A program made the translations under genes and the position numbers. Below, in pieces: positions 27,796-35,761 of a DNA stretch of 64,000 bases; position 1 is the stretch's first letter; each line of letters starts with the position of its first letter. Source of the stretch: Pseudomonas orientalis (GTDB lineage: Bacteria; Pseudomonadota; Gammaproteobacteria; Pseudomonadales; Pseudomonadaceae); the NCBI RefSeq assembly GCF_001439815.1, contig NZ_JYLM01000001.1, positions 496,001 to 560,000 of the forward strand, read 5' to 3'. The notes under the pieces were generated by a model. The model saw only the letters and a list, made by a program, of their open reading frames with translations. It was not told the DNA's origin and did not search any database.

Positions 27796-28236
27796 ATGAC
27801 CTTTTTCATCTTCCTGCTCGCCTGCGCCGCCGCCGCCAGTACCGGCGTGATCTTCAAACCCGGCGCCTGGTACGAATCCCTGGTCAAGCCCAGCTTCACC
27901 CCGCCCAATTGGCTGTTCCCGGTGGCGTGGACCATTATCTACCTGCTGCTGGCTTGGGCCGGTTACCGCTTGAGCCTGATCCCCGGCAGCGAGCTGGTGC
28001 TGGCGCTGTGGGCGGCGCAGATTGCGTTGAACACGCTGTGGACACCGGTGTTCTTCGGCGCGCACCGCTTGCTCGCCGGGATGGTGATCATTGTGTTGTT
28101 GTGGCTGACCGTGGCGGCGATGGTGGTGCTGGCGGTGCGCCTGGACCTGATTACCGGCTTGATCCTGTTTCCTTACCTGGCGTGGCTGTGTGTGGCGGCG
28201 GCGTTGAATTTCTCGATTCTGCGGAATAACCGTTGA
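27796..28236 (+). CDS. tspO: TspO/MBR family tryptophan-rich sensory protein
   Basis: A 146-residue protein with five membrane helices and the Trp- and Pro-rich features of the TspO family (WYESLVKPSFTPPNWLFPVAW, ALNTLWTPVFFG, YLAWLCVAAALNF). TspO proteins bind porphyrins and affect tetrapyrrole and stress responses. AAGGA stands 7 bases before the ATG. The stop overlaps the start of the next gene by one base (TGATG), so the two are co-translated. Confidence 0.92.
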   Translation: MTFFIFLLACAAAASTGVIFKPGAWYESLVKPSFTPPNWLFPVAWTIIYLLLAWAGYRLSLIPGSELVLALWAAQIALNTLWTPVFFGAHRLLAGMVIIVLLWLTVAAMVVLAVRLDLITGLILFPYLAWLCVAAALNFSILRNNR

Positions 28237-29189
28237 TGGCTTACCAACTCTGGCCCGCCAGCGAGGCCGAACTGGCCCAGATGCGCCGTTTCAATCAGAA
28301 GCTTTCGTGGATGCCGCGCTTTAAAGTCCGCAACCGCGTCACCCCGCGTGTGATCCAGGCACTGCTGCGCACCGGTCAGCGGTTCAAGAAGGCCCCTGTG
28401 GTGGAATGCAGGCTGGTCGGCGGTGTGCCGGTGCGCATCATGCGGCCCGACGGTGCGCCCAAAGGCGTGGTGCTGGATATCCACGGCGGCGGCTGGGTGA
28501 TCGGCAACGCGCAGATGAATGACGACCTCAACCTGGGCATGGTGCGTGCCTGCGGCGTGGCGGTGGTGTCGGTGGACTACCGGCTGGCGGTCAACACCCC
28601 GGTCGAAGGCCTGCTGGAAGACTGCCTGAGCGCTGCGCGCTGGCTGTTGACGGACTGCACGGAGTTTGCCGGGTTGCCGGTGTTTTTTGTCGGCGAGTCG
28701 GCCGGCGGGCACCTGGCGGCGGCGACCTTGCTGGCGTTGAAGCAATGGCCGGCGTTGCTCGAACGCGTCGCTGGCGCGGTGTTGTACTACGGGGTCTACG
28801 ACTTGACCGGCACGCCAAGCGTGCGCGCGGCCGGGCCACAGACGCTGTTGCTGGACGGGCCGGGCATGGTCGCGGCGCTGCGCTTGCTCACGCCGGGCAT
28901 CAGCGACGAAGCGCGTCGACAGCCGCCGCTGTCACCCTTGTATGGTGACTTTTCCGGCCTGCCGCCGGCGTTGATGTTTGTGGGCGAGTTGGACCCGCTC
29001 AAGGACGACACGCTGCTGATGGCCGAGCGATGGGGCGGGGTAGAAGCGCACTTGTTGCCGGAGTCGGCCCATGGGTTCATTCATTTTCCGCTGGCGATGG
29101 CGGACAGCGTGTTGGCGTACAGTCGTGCCTGGATCACGCAGCACCTGCATCGAGTGGGAACTACAAAGCTGATCGCTGAGTCAGGTTAA
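28236..29189 (+). CDS. Alpha/beta hydrolase, hormone-sensitive-lipase type esterase
   Basis: A 317-residue cytoplasmic enzyme. The oxyanion motif of the HSL family reads DIHGGGWVIGN (about residue 85), the nucleophile elbow GESAGGHLAA (about residue 155), an Asp is expected in VGELDPLKDD, and the His in ESAHGFIHFP. Such enzymes hydrolyse short-chain esters. Its start overlaps the tspO stop by one base, so it is in an operon with tspO. A small conserved gene follows 30 bases later. Confidence 0.9.
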   Translation: MAYQLWPASEAELAQMRRFNQKLSWMPRFKVRNRVTPRVIQALLRTGQRFKKAPVVECRLVGGVPVRIMRPDGAPKGVVLDIHGGGWVIGNAQMNDDLNLGMVRACGVAVVSVDYRLAVNTPVEGLLEDCLSAARWLLTDCTEFAGLPVFFVGESAGGHLAAATLLALKQWPALLERVAGAVLYYGVYDLTGTPSVRAAGPQTLLLDGPGMVAALRLLTPGISDEARRQPPLSPLYGDFSGLPPALMFVGELDPLKDDTLLMAERWGGVEAHLLPESAHGFIHFPLAMADSVLAYSRAWITQHLHRVGTTKLIAESG

Positions 29190-29219
29190 TCAGTTGTTTC
29201 CCATTACAAGGATGCCCGC

Positions 29220-29444
29220 ATGCCTGTTTACACCTTGAACTACCGGTTCAATGACGAACCGCGCACTCATACATTCGACCTCAAGCAGTCCGGATTGCCT
29301 GTGCATGAAGCGGCGATGCATTTGCTGCAGTTGCACTTTGGCGATGCGGAAAACGGCTTGATCCTGCCTGCTGCGGATGCGACGCCGGAGGAAATCCTCG
29401 AGCAGGCGCGGGTGGTGGGAATCACCCATATCAAGGTGGTATGA
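29220..29444 (+). CDS. Small conserved hypothetical protein
   Basis: A 74-residue protein with two strands then two helices (YTLNYRFNDEPRTHTFDL, HEAAMHLLQLHFGD, ATPEEILEQARVVGITHIKV). AAGGA precedes the ATG. The last strand followed by the stop is typical of a compact alpha/beta fold. No known function; it probably belongs to the tspO-esterase operon. Confidence 0.75.
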   Translation: MPVYTLNYRFNDEPRTHTFDLKQSGLPVHEAAMHLLQLHFGDAENGLILPAADATPEEILEQARVVGITHIKVV

Positions 29445-29448
29445 GCCC

Positions 29449-29998
29449 ACCAATCCGGTAGGGCAGGCGACACCGATGCGCTGGCCTCTGGTGTTCCAAT
29501 GTGGGAGGGGGCTTACCCCCGATAGCGGTGGGTCAGTGACTGATGCTTTTACTGACACGCCCTCATCGGGGGCAAGCCCCCTCCCACAGTTGGATCACTG
29601 CGCGCCGTCGAACGGGTCCGTCAGGTAACGTCTCTGCGCGCCCAATCCGGTAGGCTAGACGACACCCATGCACCGGCCTCTGATGATCAAAGGTGGGAGG
29701 GGCCCCCTCCCACATTTGGATCACTGCGCGTCGTCGAGCGGGTTCGTCAGGTAAGGTCTCTGCGCGCTCAGTGCGGCGGGACAGACGACACCCATGTACC
29801 GGCCTCTGGTGATCAAAGGTGGGAGGGGGCTTGCCCCCGATAGCAGTGGGTCAGTTACTGATGCTTTTGCTGACACGCCCTCATCGGGGGCAAGCCCCCT
29901 CCCACATTTTGGATCACTGCCAGCTGTGCCGCCGTCACAGGGTTCAACTGCAGCGCAGGCGCAGGATTTGCGCGCCGTCGAACGGGTCCGTCAGGTAG
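29449..29998. repeat. Three tandem units built of REPINs and gene-end fragments
   Basis: Each unit contains a segment of about 47 bases (AATCCGGTAGG ... GGCCTCTG), then a REPIN of the GTGGGAGGGGGC family (29499-29588, 29691-29716, 29817-29909), then about 40 bases beginning GCGCGCCGTCGAACGGGT. The last piece is the 3' end of the neighbouring ABC ATPase gene, so the block arose by repeated duplication of that gene end with a REPIN. The middle REPIN has collapsed to a single short palindrome. No gene is present in this stretch outside the ATPase end. Confidence 0.85.
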
Positions 29999-30708
29999 TG
30001 ACCCTGCACCCCGAATGTCTCGTGTAACCGCTCCGGTGTCAGTACCTGCAGCGGCGTGCCCAGCGCCACCAGGCGCCCACGGTCCAGCACGGCGAGGCGA
30101 TCGCAGGTCAGCGCCTGGTTCAGGTCATGCAGGGCGATCAAGGTAGTGACCGGCAAACCCTGCACACCTTTGAGAATTGTCAGTTGATGCTGGATATCCA
30201 GGTGATTGGTCGGTTCGTCCAGCAGCAGGATTTGGGGCCGTTGCGCCAATGCGCGGGCGATGTGCACGCGCTGGCGTTCGCCGCCCGAGAGGCTGCGCCA
30301 GGCGCGGTGGTTCAGGTGGGTGGCGTCCACGTCGTGCAGGGCCTGGCGCACGATGCGGTCGTCTTCAGCGGACCACGGGCTCAGTGCCGACAGCCACGGC
30401 GTGCGGCCCAGGGCCACGGCGTCGAACACGCGGATGGCGTCGTCGGTGTCGGCCTGTTGTTCCACCAAGGCCAATTGCTGCGCGATGGCGCGGCGGGATA
30501 ACTCACCCAGGCGCTTGCCGCCCAGGCGCACTTCGCCGCTGGCCGGGGCGCGCAAGCCGGCGAGCAACTTGAGCAGGGTGGATTTGCCCGAACCGTTCGG
30601 CCCGACGATGCCGAGGGTTTCCCCCAACCGTACGTCCAGATCAATATCGCGCAGCAACTCGGCGTCACGTACCTTGAAGCCCAGGCCGGTGCAACTGAGT
30701 ACCGTCAT
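29944..30708 (-). CDS. ABC transporter ATPase (vitamin B12 / FecE-type)
   Basis: A 254-residue ATPase with Walker A GPNGSGKS (about residues 36-43), signature LSGGERQRVHIARALAQ, Walker B ILLLDEPTNHLD and switch His in LIALHDLN. It drives import of metal chelates or corrinoids together with the FecCD-type permease, which it overlaps by four bases (ATGA). The riboswitch before the first gene makes cobalamin or a precursor the likely cargo rather than an iron siderophore. The 3' end is partly duplicated in the adjacent repeat block. Confidence 0.93.
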   Translation of the reverse strand: MTVLSCTGLGFKVRDAELLRDIDLDVRLGETLGIVGPNGSGKSTLLKLLAGLRAPASGEVRLGGKRLGELSRRAIAQQLALVEQQADTDDAIRVFDAVALGRTPWLSALSPWSAEDDRIVRQALHDVDATHLNHRAWRSLSGGERQRVHIARALAQRPQILLLDEPTNHLDIQHQLTILKGVQGLPVTTLIALHDLNQALTCDRLAVLDRGRLVALGTPLQVLTPERLHETFGVQGHYLTDPFDGAQILRLRCS

Positions 30709-31709
30709 CGCGCATTCCTCCGGCCGATCAGGATCAGCGCAAACACCGGCGCACCCACCAGTGCCGTGACCACGCCTACCGGAATCACCTGGCCCTTGAT
30801 CAAGGTACGCGACAGCACATCCGCCGCAATCAGGAACAAGGCGCCGCCCAGGGCGCTGGCCGGCAACAGGCGCGAGTGTCCGGTGCCGAGCATCAAGCGC
30901 ACGGCGTGGGGGATCACCAGACCGACAAACCCGATGGAGCCGACAATCGACACCATCACCGCCGTCACCACCGCCGCGCAGCCCACCAGCACAATCTGCA
31001 CGCGGCGCACCGGGATGCCCAGCGAGGCCGCCGAATCAGTGCCGAAGGTAAACGCATCCAACGCACGTCGGTGCCACAGGCACACCACCAGCCCCGCAAT
31101 CGCCACCGGCACCGCCAGCCACACCGACGGCCAGCGCACGCCGCTGAGGTTGCCCAACAGCCAGAACATGATGCCGCGGGCCTGTTCGGAACTGGCGGAT
31201 TTGGTGATCAGGAACGCGGTGAGCGCATTGAACAACTGCGAACCGGCAATGCCGGCGAGGATGATCTGGCCGGTGCCGCTGGACGAACCGCTGGCCCGCG
31301 CCAGCAGGATCACCAGTGCGAACGCGGCCATGGCGCCGACAAAAGCGCCGGCCGACAACGAAATCAGACCGCCGCCCACCCCGAGCAAAGCAATCAGCAC
31401 CGCACCGGTCGAGGCGCCGGCGCTGATGCCCAGCAAATACGGGTCGGCCAACGGGTTGCGCAGCAACGATTGCAGGATCACCCCACAGGTCGCCAGGCCC
31501 GCGCCACAGGCACCGGCGACCAGGGCGCGGGTGAGGCGGTAGTTCCACACCACGCCTTCATCGATGGGGTCGAGCACATAGCCGGCCGCCCACAGTTTAT
31601 TGGCAAGCACTTGGAGCACTACCTGCGGCGAGATAGCGGTTTCGCCGATGGCCACGCCGGCAAGCAGGACGATCAGCAGCAGCGTGAGGGCGAGCAGGGT
31701 CCGTATCAT
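30705..31709 (-). CDS. FecCD-type permease of a vitamin B12 ABC importer
   Basis: A 334-residue inner-membrane protein with about nine to ten helices, and the family features LLRNPLADPYLLGISAGAS, FIGLVIPHAVRLMLG-like sequence (FVGLVIPHAVRLMLG) and a C-terminal GVVTALVGAPVFALIL. It overlaps both neighbours by four bases, so all three transporter genes are translationally coupled. Confidence 0.93.
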   Translation of the reverse strand: MIRTLLALTLLLIVLLAGVAIGETAISPQVVLQVLANKLWAAGYVLDPIDEGVVWNYRLTRALVAGACGAGLATCGVILQSLLRNPLADPYLLGISAGASTGAVLIALLGVGGGLISLSAGAFVGAMAAFALVILLARASGSSSGTGQIILAGIAGSQLFNALTAFLITKSASSEQARGIMFWLLGNLSGVRWPSVWLAVPVAIAGLVVCLWHRRALDAFTFGTDSAASLGIPVRRVQIVLVGCAAVVTAVMVSIVGSIGFVGLVIPHAVRLMLGTGHSRLLPASALGGALFLIAADVLSRTLIKGQVIPVGVVTALVGAPVFALILIGRRNAR

Positions 31710-32716
31710 TGCGGCAGGTCATAGCCGTCGATGGCGGCCGCCAGTTGTTCCAGGCCGTCGAAGGTGCGCAGGCTGGCCTGCAGCGCCAGGGCGTCGAGGA
31801 TGATGATACGGTTGTGCTTCACCGCGTCCATGTTGCGCGTCACCGGGTCGCTGCGCAGGAAGGCCAGCTTCTTTTCATGGTCGTCGGCGGGGTAGCGGCG
31901 GCGGTCCATGCGCGCGATCACCAGGAAGGTAGGGTTGGCCTTGGCGATGGTCTCCCAGCCGACGGCGGGCCACTCTTCATCGGACTGCACCACGTTGCGC
32001 AGGCCGAGGGTTTGCAGCATGAATTGCGGTACACCTTTGTGGCCGGCCACGTAAGGGTCGCTGGCCATTTCGGCGCTGGAGAACCACACCAGCGCGCTGG
32101 CCTGCTTCAAGCCTTTGCCCTGCGCGGTGGCGATCGACCTTGCCAGGCGCGCCTTGAGGTCATCGGTCAGTTGCTGGCCGCGCGCTTGCACGTCGAAGAT
32201 CTCGGCCAGTTGGCTCAGGCCCTTGTAGATCGTCTCGATGCGAAACGGCTCCAGCCGCGTGCCGTCGGCGCCTACCAGGTTGTCCTTGCCTTCGCAGTCG
32301 GAGGGCAGCAGGTAGGTGGGGATATTCAGTTCGTGAAACTGCTCGCGGGTGCCCACCACGCCTTGGGGGCCGACCACCCATTCCAGCTCGGCGGCCACCA
32401 GTTGCGGGCGCTTGGCGATCACCGCCTCGAAGCTCGGCTCGTTATTGGCCAGGCGTTCGATGCTGGCGTTCTGTGCCTTGTACTGCGCCAGTACATCGTT
32501 GAACCACAGCGACGTGCCGACCACTTTATCGCCCACGCCCAGCGCATACAGCATCTCGGTGGCGGCCTGGCCGATGGTCACGCTGCGTGCTGGCGCTTGC
32601 GCAAAGGTGAGGTGGCTGCCGCAGTTTTCCAGGGTCAGCGGGTAGTGGGTCGGCGCGGCTTGGGCCAGGGCGCAGACACCCAGGCCGATGATCAGGGCCG
32701 TAACGCGTGGCAGCAT
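31706..32716 (-). CDS. Periplasmic corrinoid-binding protein of ABC importer (BtuF-like)
   Basis: A 336-residue periplasmic binding protein with a signal sequence (residues 1-20, ending in ALAQA). The body has the two-lobe chelate-binding layout: ATEMLYALGVGDKVVGTSLW in lobe one, NEPSFEAVIAKRPQLVAAE, and a C-terminal lobe with KANPTFLVIARMDRRRYP. GGAG lies 8 bases before the ATG. This is the first gene of the transporter unit and is preceded by a cobalamin riboswitch, which sets its most likely ligand. Such proteins are often annotated simply as iron-siderophore binding. Confidence 0.9.
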   Translation of the reverse strand: MLPRVTALIIGLGVCALAQAAPTHYPLTLENCGSHLTFAQAPARSVTIGQAATEMLYALGVGDKVVGTSLWFNDVLAQYKAQNASIERLANNEPSFEAVIAKRPQLVAAELEWVVGPQGVVGTREQFHELNIPTYLLPSDCEGKDNLVGADGTRLEPFRIETIYKGLSQLAEIFDVQARGQQLTDDLKARLARSIATAQGKGLKQASALVWFSSAEMASDPYVAGHKGVPQFMLQTLGLRNVVQSDEEWPAVGWETIAKANPTFLVIARMDRRRYPADDHEKKLAFLRSDPVTRNMDAVKHNRIIILDALALQASLRTFDGLEQLAAAIDGYDLPQ

Positions 32717-32844
32717 GGGGCAATCTCCGTTTGAACCGTCGGTGAAGCAGGGCAGGGACGGTTCGGAAATACACCCGCGCGCGCCGCCGGTCGGGCAGCG
32801 CAAGGATGGCCTTCCCGGACACCCCGCCGGTTAGTGAGTCACTT

Positions 32845-33012
32845 GGCCGGCAGGTCTCCTGACTGATGCGTCGTCGCCAGGCTCCGGCCTTCCCGGACAA
32901 CGTCCAGTGGCAATGGGGAGCAGGCTCGGCACCTACAGTTGCGGGGGCAGTTTCGATTGACGTCGCGGGCGGCGTTTCGAATTCCCTATTAGTCCCGTGG
33001 GGGAACCGGCGG
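32845..33012 (-). promoter_or_regulatory. Cobalamin riboswitch
   Basis: On the reverse strand, directly upstream of the binding-protein gene, the conserved boxes stand in the right order: AATAGGGAAT, CGCAACTGTAGG with GCCGAGC, then GCCACTGG, GGGAAGGCCGGAG, and the hallmark AGTCAGGAGACCTGCCGGC. The outer stem pairs GCCGG on each side. By analogy with known switches, B12 binding should shut off expression of the importer. No TonB-dependent receptor gene follows in this unit. Confidence 0.93.
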
Positions 33013-33035
33013 CGCTATGGTAGTCGATCACGGCC

Positions 33036-33135
33036 TGTAGGAGCGAGCTTGCTCGCGAAGCACTTTAGAGCACCGCGGCGTATCAGGTTGCCCGCGTTAT
33101 CGTTGACGTCTTTCGCGAGCAAGCTCGCTTCTACA
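33036..33135. repeat. REPIN of the TGTAGGAGCGAGC family
   Basis: Two inverted copies (TGTAGGAGCGAGCTTGCTCG and its complement, with one T/C change near the end) separated by about 55 bases, between the riboswitch and the nuclease gene end. Confidence 0.88.
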
Positions 33136-33146
33136 GTGGGCCGTGG

Positions 33147-34076
33147 TCAGAGTCGGATATCCTGCGGCCCCTGGATCAGCGCTTCGATCCGCGTCCCCGT
33201 GGCGCGCTCCTCGTTGCTGAAGCCGTCGTAGTCGGCCAGGTTGCCGAAGCGGATGCCGGTCAATTGTTCGATCTGCAACACACTGCGCCGGTAGGTTTTG
33301 AGCGGGCCGAAGACCAGGTCCAGTTGGCCCAGTTCGCTGCGCTGGTCGATCATGTAGGCGCTGGCGGAAGGTTTGCCGTCGTCACTGAGGTAGGCCACGA
33401 CTTTCCAGAACGCCTGGGGGATTTTCACGCCACGGTACAGGCGGTCGTCGTCGGCGAACACCGGGCCGGTGAATACGCTGGCGCGGGCTTTCCAGCGCTG
33501 GGTGTTGTCGAGAATGTAGTCCTCCAGTTCCAGCCAGGTCTTCTGGTTGAAGCCGCTCATCTGCGGTGAGCAGTTGGTAAAGTGGAAGGTGTCGAGGTTG
33601 GCGGTGTTCGCCTCGTCGCCCCAGTTGGGGTCCTGGCGCCGCACCAGATGGCCACGGTCCAGGCCATTGCCGGCGTAGAGGTCTTCGCCCACTTGGGCGT
33701 CGAGGGGCAGGCGGCCGTCGTAGGCCCAGGTGTCGTTGCTGCGCACGATATCCACGTGCTTGTCGCCGTCGATGTTGACGCCGACATACAGCGCCAGTCG
33801 TCGGGCGCGCGACATGCTGATGGAAAAGTGCGTGTAGTCCAGGCGCCCGGGCTGGGCATCACCTGCCACGGCCGAGTCAAGGGTGGGCCAGTGCACCGCG
33901 AAGCTGCCGAGAAAGTCCTCGGCGAAGCCGCGCCGGTTCTGCAGGTCCTTGGCTGCGGTGACACGCGGCGTCGCGGCCCTGGCCTCCAGCAAGGATGGGC
34001 TGGGCGTGATCAATGGACGAAGGTCGGCAAGCCTTGGGCGATAGGACAGGTCGATTTTGACGTGGCGTGCGGGCAT
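33147..34076 (-). CDS. DNA/RNA non-specific endonuclease (NUC family)
   Basis: A 309-residue protein with the catalytic motif of this family, GLDRGHLVRR, and the metal Asn region FHFTNCSPQMSGFNQKTW, followed by ASVFTGPVF. This is the fold of Serratia nuclease, which cleaves DNA and RNA using Mg. No signal peptide is evident. The N-terminal 75 residues are family-specific and not recognised. AAGGA precedes the ATG. It is divergent from the protealysin-like gene, about 135 bases apart. A role outside the cell or in competition is possible but not shown. Confidence 0.92.
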   Translation of the reverse strand: MPARHVKIDLSYRPRLADLRPLITPSPSLLEARAATPRVTAAKDLQNRRGFAEDFLGSFAVHWPTLDSAVAGDAQPGRLDYTHFSISMSRARRLALYVGVNIDGDKHVDIVRSNDTWAYDGRLPLDAQVGEDLYAGNGLDRGHLVRRQDPNWGDEANTANLDTFHFTNCSPQMSGFNQKTWLELEDYILDNTQRWKARASVFTGPVFADDDRLYRGVKIPQAFWKVVAYLSDDGKPSASAYMIDQRSELGQLDLVFGPLKTYRRSVLQIEQLTGIRFGNLADYDGFSNEERATGTRIEALIQGPQDIRL

Positions 34077-34211
34077 GGGGTATTCCTTATGGGGCCTCGG
34101 ATAAACACGACTGCAACATGATTTCATGACAATTTGGCCCAGGCGGCAAACCCGCGTCTATCCTGAAGTCGTCAACCGGCCGTTCACCACACGCCAAAAA
34201 GGAGCCAGCTT

Positions 34212-35273
34212 ATGTGTGTTCGCCAACCGCGAAATCCGATTTTCTGCCTGATCCCGCCGTACATGCTCGACCAGATCGCGCGCCACGGTGACAAAGCCCA
34301 ACGCGAGGTCGCGTTGCGCACGCGCGCCAAGGACAGCACGTTCCGCTCGTTGCGCATGGTCGCCGTGCCCGCCAAAGGCCCGGCGCGCATGGCGCTGGCG
34401 GCGGGCGCCGAGAAACAGCGCTCGATCTACAGCGCCGACAACACCGACAGCCTGCCCGGCAAGCTGATCCGCGGCGAAGGGCAGCCCGCCAGCGGTGATG
34501 CCGCGGTGGACGAGGCCTACGACGGCCTGGGCGCGACCTTCGACTTTTTCGACCAGGTGTTCGACCGCAATTCCATCGACGATGCCGGCATGGTGCTGGA
34601 TGCCACCGTGCACTTCGGCCAGGACTACAACAATGCGTTCTGGAATTCGACCCAGATGGTCTTTGGTGATGGCGACCAGCAGCTGTTCAACCGCTTTACC
34701 GTGGCCCTCGACGTGATTGGCCATGAATTGGCCCACGGAGTCACCGAGGATGAAGCCAAATTGATGTACTTCAATCAATCCGGTGCGCTGAACGAATCGC
34801 TGTCGGATGTGTTCGGGTCGCTGATCAAGCAGTACGCGTTGAAACAAAAGGCCGAGGACGCCGATTGGCTGATCGGCAAAGGGTTGTTTACCAAAAAGAT
34901 CAAGGGCACCGCCCTGCGCTCGATGAAGGCCCCCGGCACGGCGTTTGACGATAAATTGCTGGGCAAGGACCCGCAGCCGGGGCATATGGATGATTTTGTG
35001 CAAACCTATGACGACAACGGTGGCGTGCACATTAATTCCGGCATTCCCAACCATGCGTTCTATCAGGTCGCCACCCGTATCGGCGGTTTTGCCTGGGAGC
35101 GTGCCGGGCGCATCTGGTACGACGCGCTGCGTGACGCGCGGTTGCGGCCGAACTCGGGGTTTCTGCGTTTTGCACGTATCACTTACGATGTTGCCGGGCG
35201 TCTGTACGGCGCGAACAAGGATGAGCAGAAGGCCGTCAAGGAAGGTTGGAAAGCGGTGGGTATCAACGTCTGA
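34212..35273 (+). CDS. Protealysin-like M4 metallopeptidase
   Basis: A 353-residue thermolysin-family protease. The short propeptide carries PPYML (about residues 15-19), the marker of protealysin-type propeptides; there is no signal peptide. The zinc site is HELAH (His171, His175) with the third ligand in NESLSDVFG, and the active-site His is in NSGIPNHAFY. Protealysins are intracellular or released by unusual routes and can cleave bacterial and host proteins such as actin. AAGGAG precedes the ATG. The next gene, 28 bases on, encodes its presumed inhibitor. Confidence 0.92.
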   Translation: MCVRQPRNPIFCLIPPYMLDQIARHGDKAQREVALRTRAKDSTFRSLRMVAVPAKGPARMALAAGAEKQRSIYSADNTDSLPGKLIRGEGQPASGDAAVDEAYDGLGATFDFFDQVFDRNSIDDAGMVLDATVHFGQDYNNAFWNSTQMVFGDGDQQLFNRFTVALDVIGHELAHGVTEDEAKLMYFNQSGALNESLSDVFGSLIKQYALKQKAEDADWLIGKGLFTKKIKGTALRSMKAPGTAFDDKLLGKDPQPGHMDDFVQTYDDNGGVHINSGIPNHAFYQVATRIGGFAWERAGRIWYDALRDARLRPNSGFLRFARITYDVAGRLYGANKDEQKAVKEGWKAVGINV

Positions 35274-35301
35274 CACGCCGCCTGGGCGGTGAGGAACAGC
35301 C

Positions 35302-35601
35302 ATGCGAATCTCGATCAAGGAAAACGGCGGCCCGGCGTATTTTCCGGGCTTGGCCACACCCCGCAGTGTCGAGCTCGATGCACTGCCCGAGCAGGACCAG
35401 CAGGAGTTGCGGCAACTGATCGAGCAGTCGAAGTTTTTCCAGTTGCCGCAAAGTACTCGACCCTCCGGCAATCCGGGGCAGGTGCATTACACGCTCACCG
35501 TGAAAGAGGGCGAGCGTGAACACACGGTGTGCGTATTGGCGCCGGTGAAGTCGCAGGCACTGGATGGGTTGGTGCAGTGTGTGCGGCGGCATATTCGCTG
35601 A
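35302..35601 (+). CDS. Emfourin-like protealysin inhibitor
   Basis: A 99-residue protein (MRISIKENGGPAYFPG, then SVELDALPEQDQQELRQLIE and YTLTVKEGEREHTVCVL). Length, composition and position immediately after the protealysin gene agree with emfourin, the protein inhibitor of Serratia protealysin. The family carries a Gly-Gly loop near its N-terminus that binds the protease cleft; here it is ENGGPA. GAGGAA stands before the ATG. The two genes form an operon. Confidence 0.85.
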   Translation: MRISIKENGGPAYFPGLATPRSVELDALPEQDQQELRQLIEQSKFFQLPQSTRPSGNPGQVHYTLTVKEGEREHTVCVLAPVKSQALDGLVQCVRRHIR

Positions 35602-35642
35602 TTGCTGAAAGGCGGATACGGTCCTCAGGGTTACCTAGGTCC

Positions 35643-35738
35643 AAATGTGGGAGGGGGCTTGCCCCCGATTGCGGTGTGTCAGTCTCAGTATCTGTAACTG
35701 AACCACCGCCATCGGGGGCAAGCCCCCTCCCACATTTG
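35643..35738. repeat. REPIN of the GTGGGAGGGGGC family
   Basis: Two inverted copies of AATGTGGGAGGGGGCTTGCC flank a short loop. It lies between the convergent inhibitor and dehydrogenase genes and may help transcription end. Confidence 0.9.
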
Positions 35739-35761
35739 ATGTGTATTGAAGCTTGGGCTGT

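Noticed and set aside
29499..29909. CRISPR array suspected because of repeated palindromes
   Set aside because: Repeats are REPINs with conserved, not unique, spacers and no cas genes.
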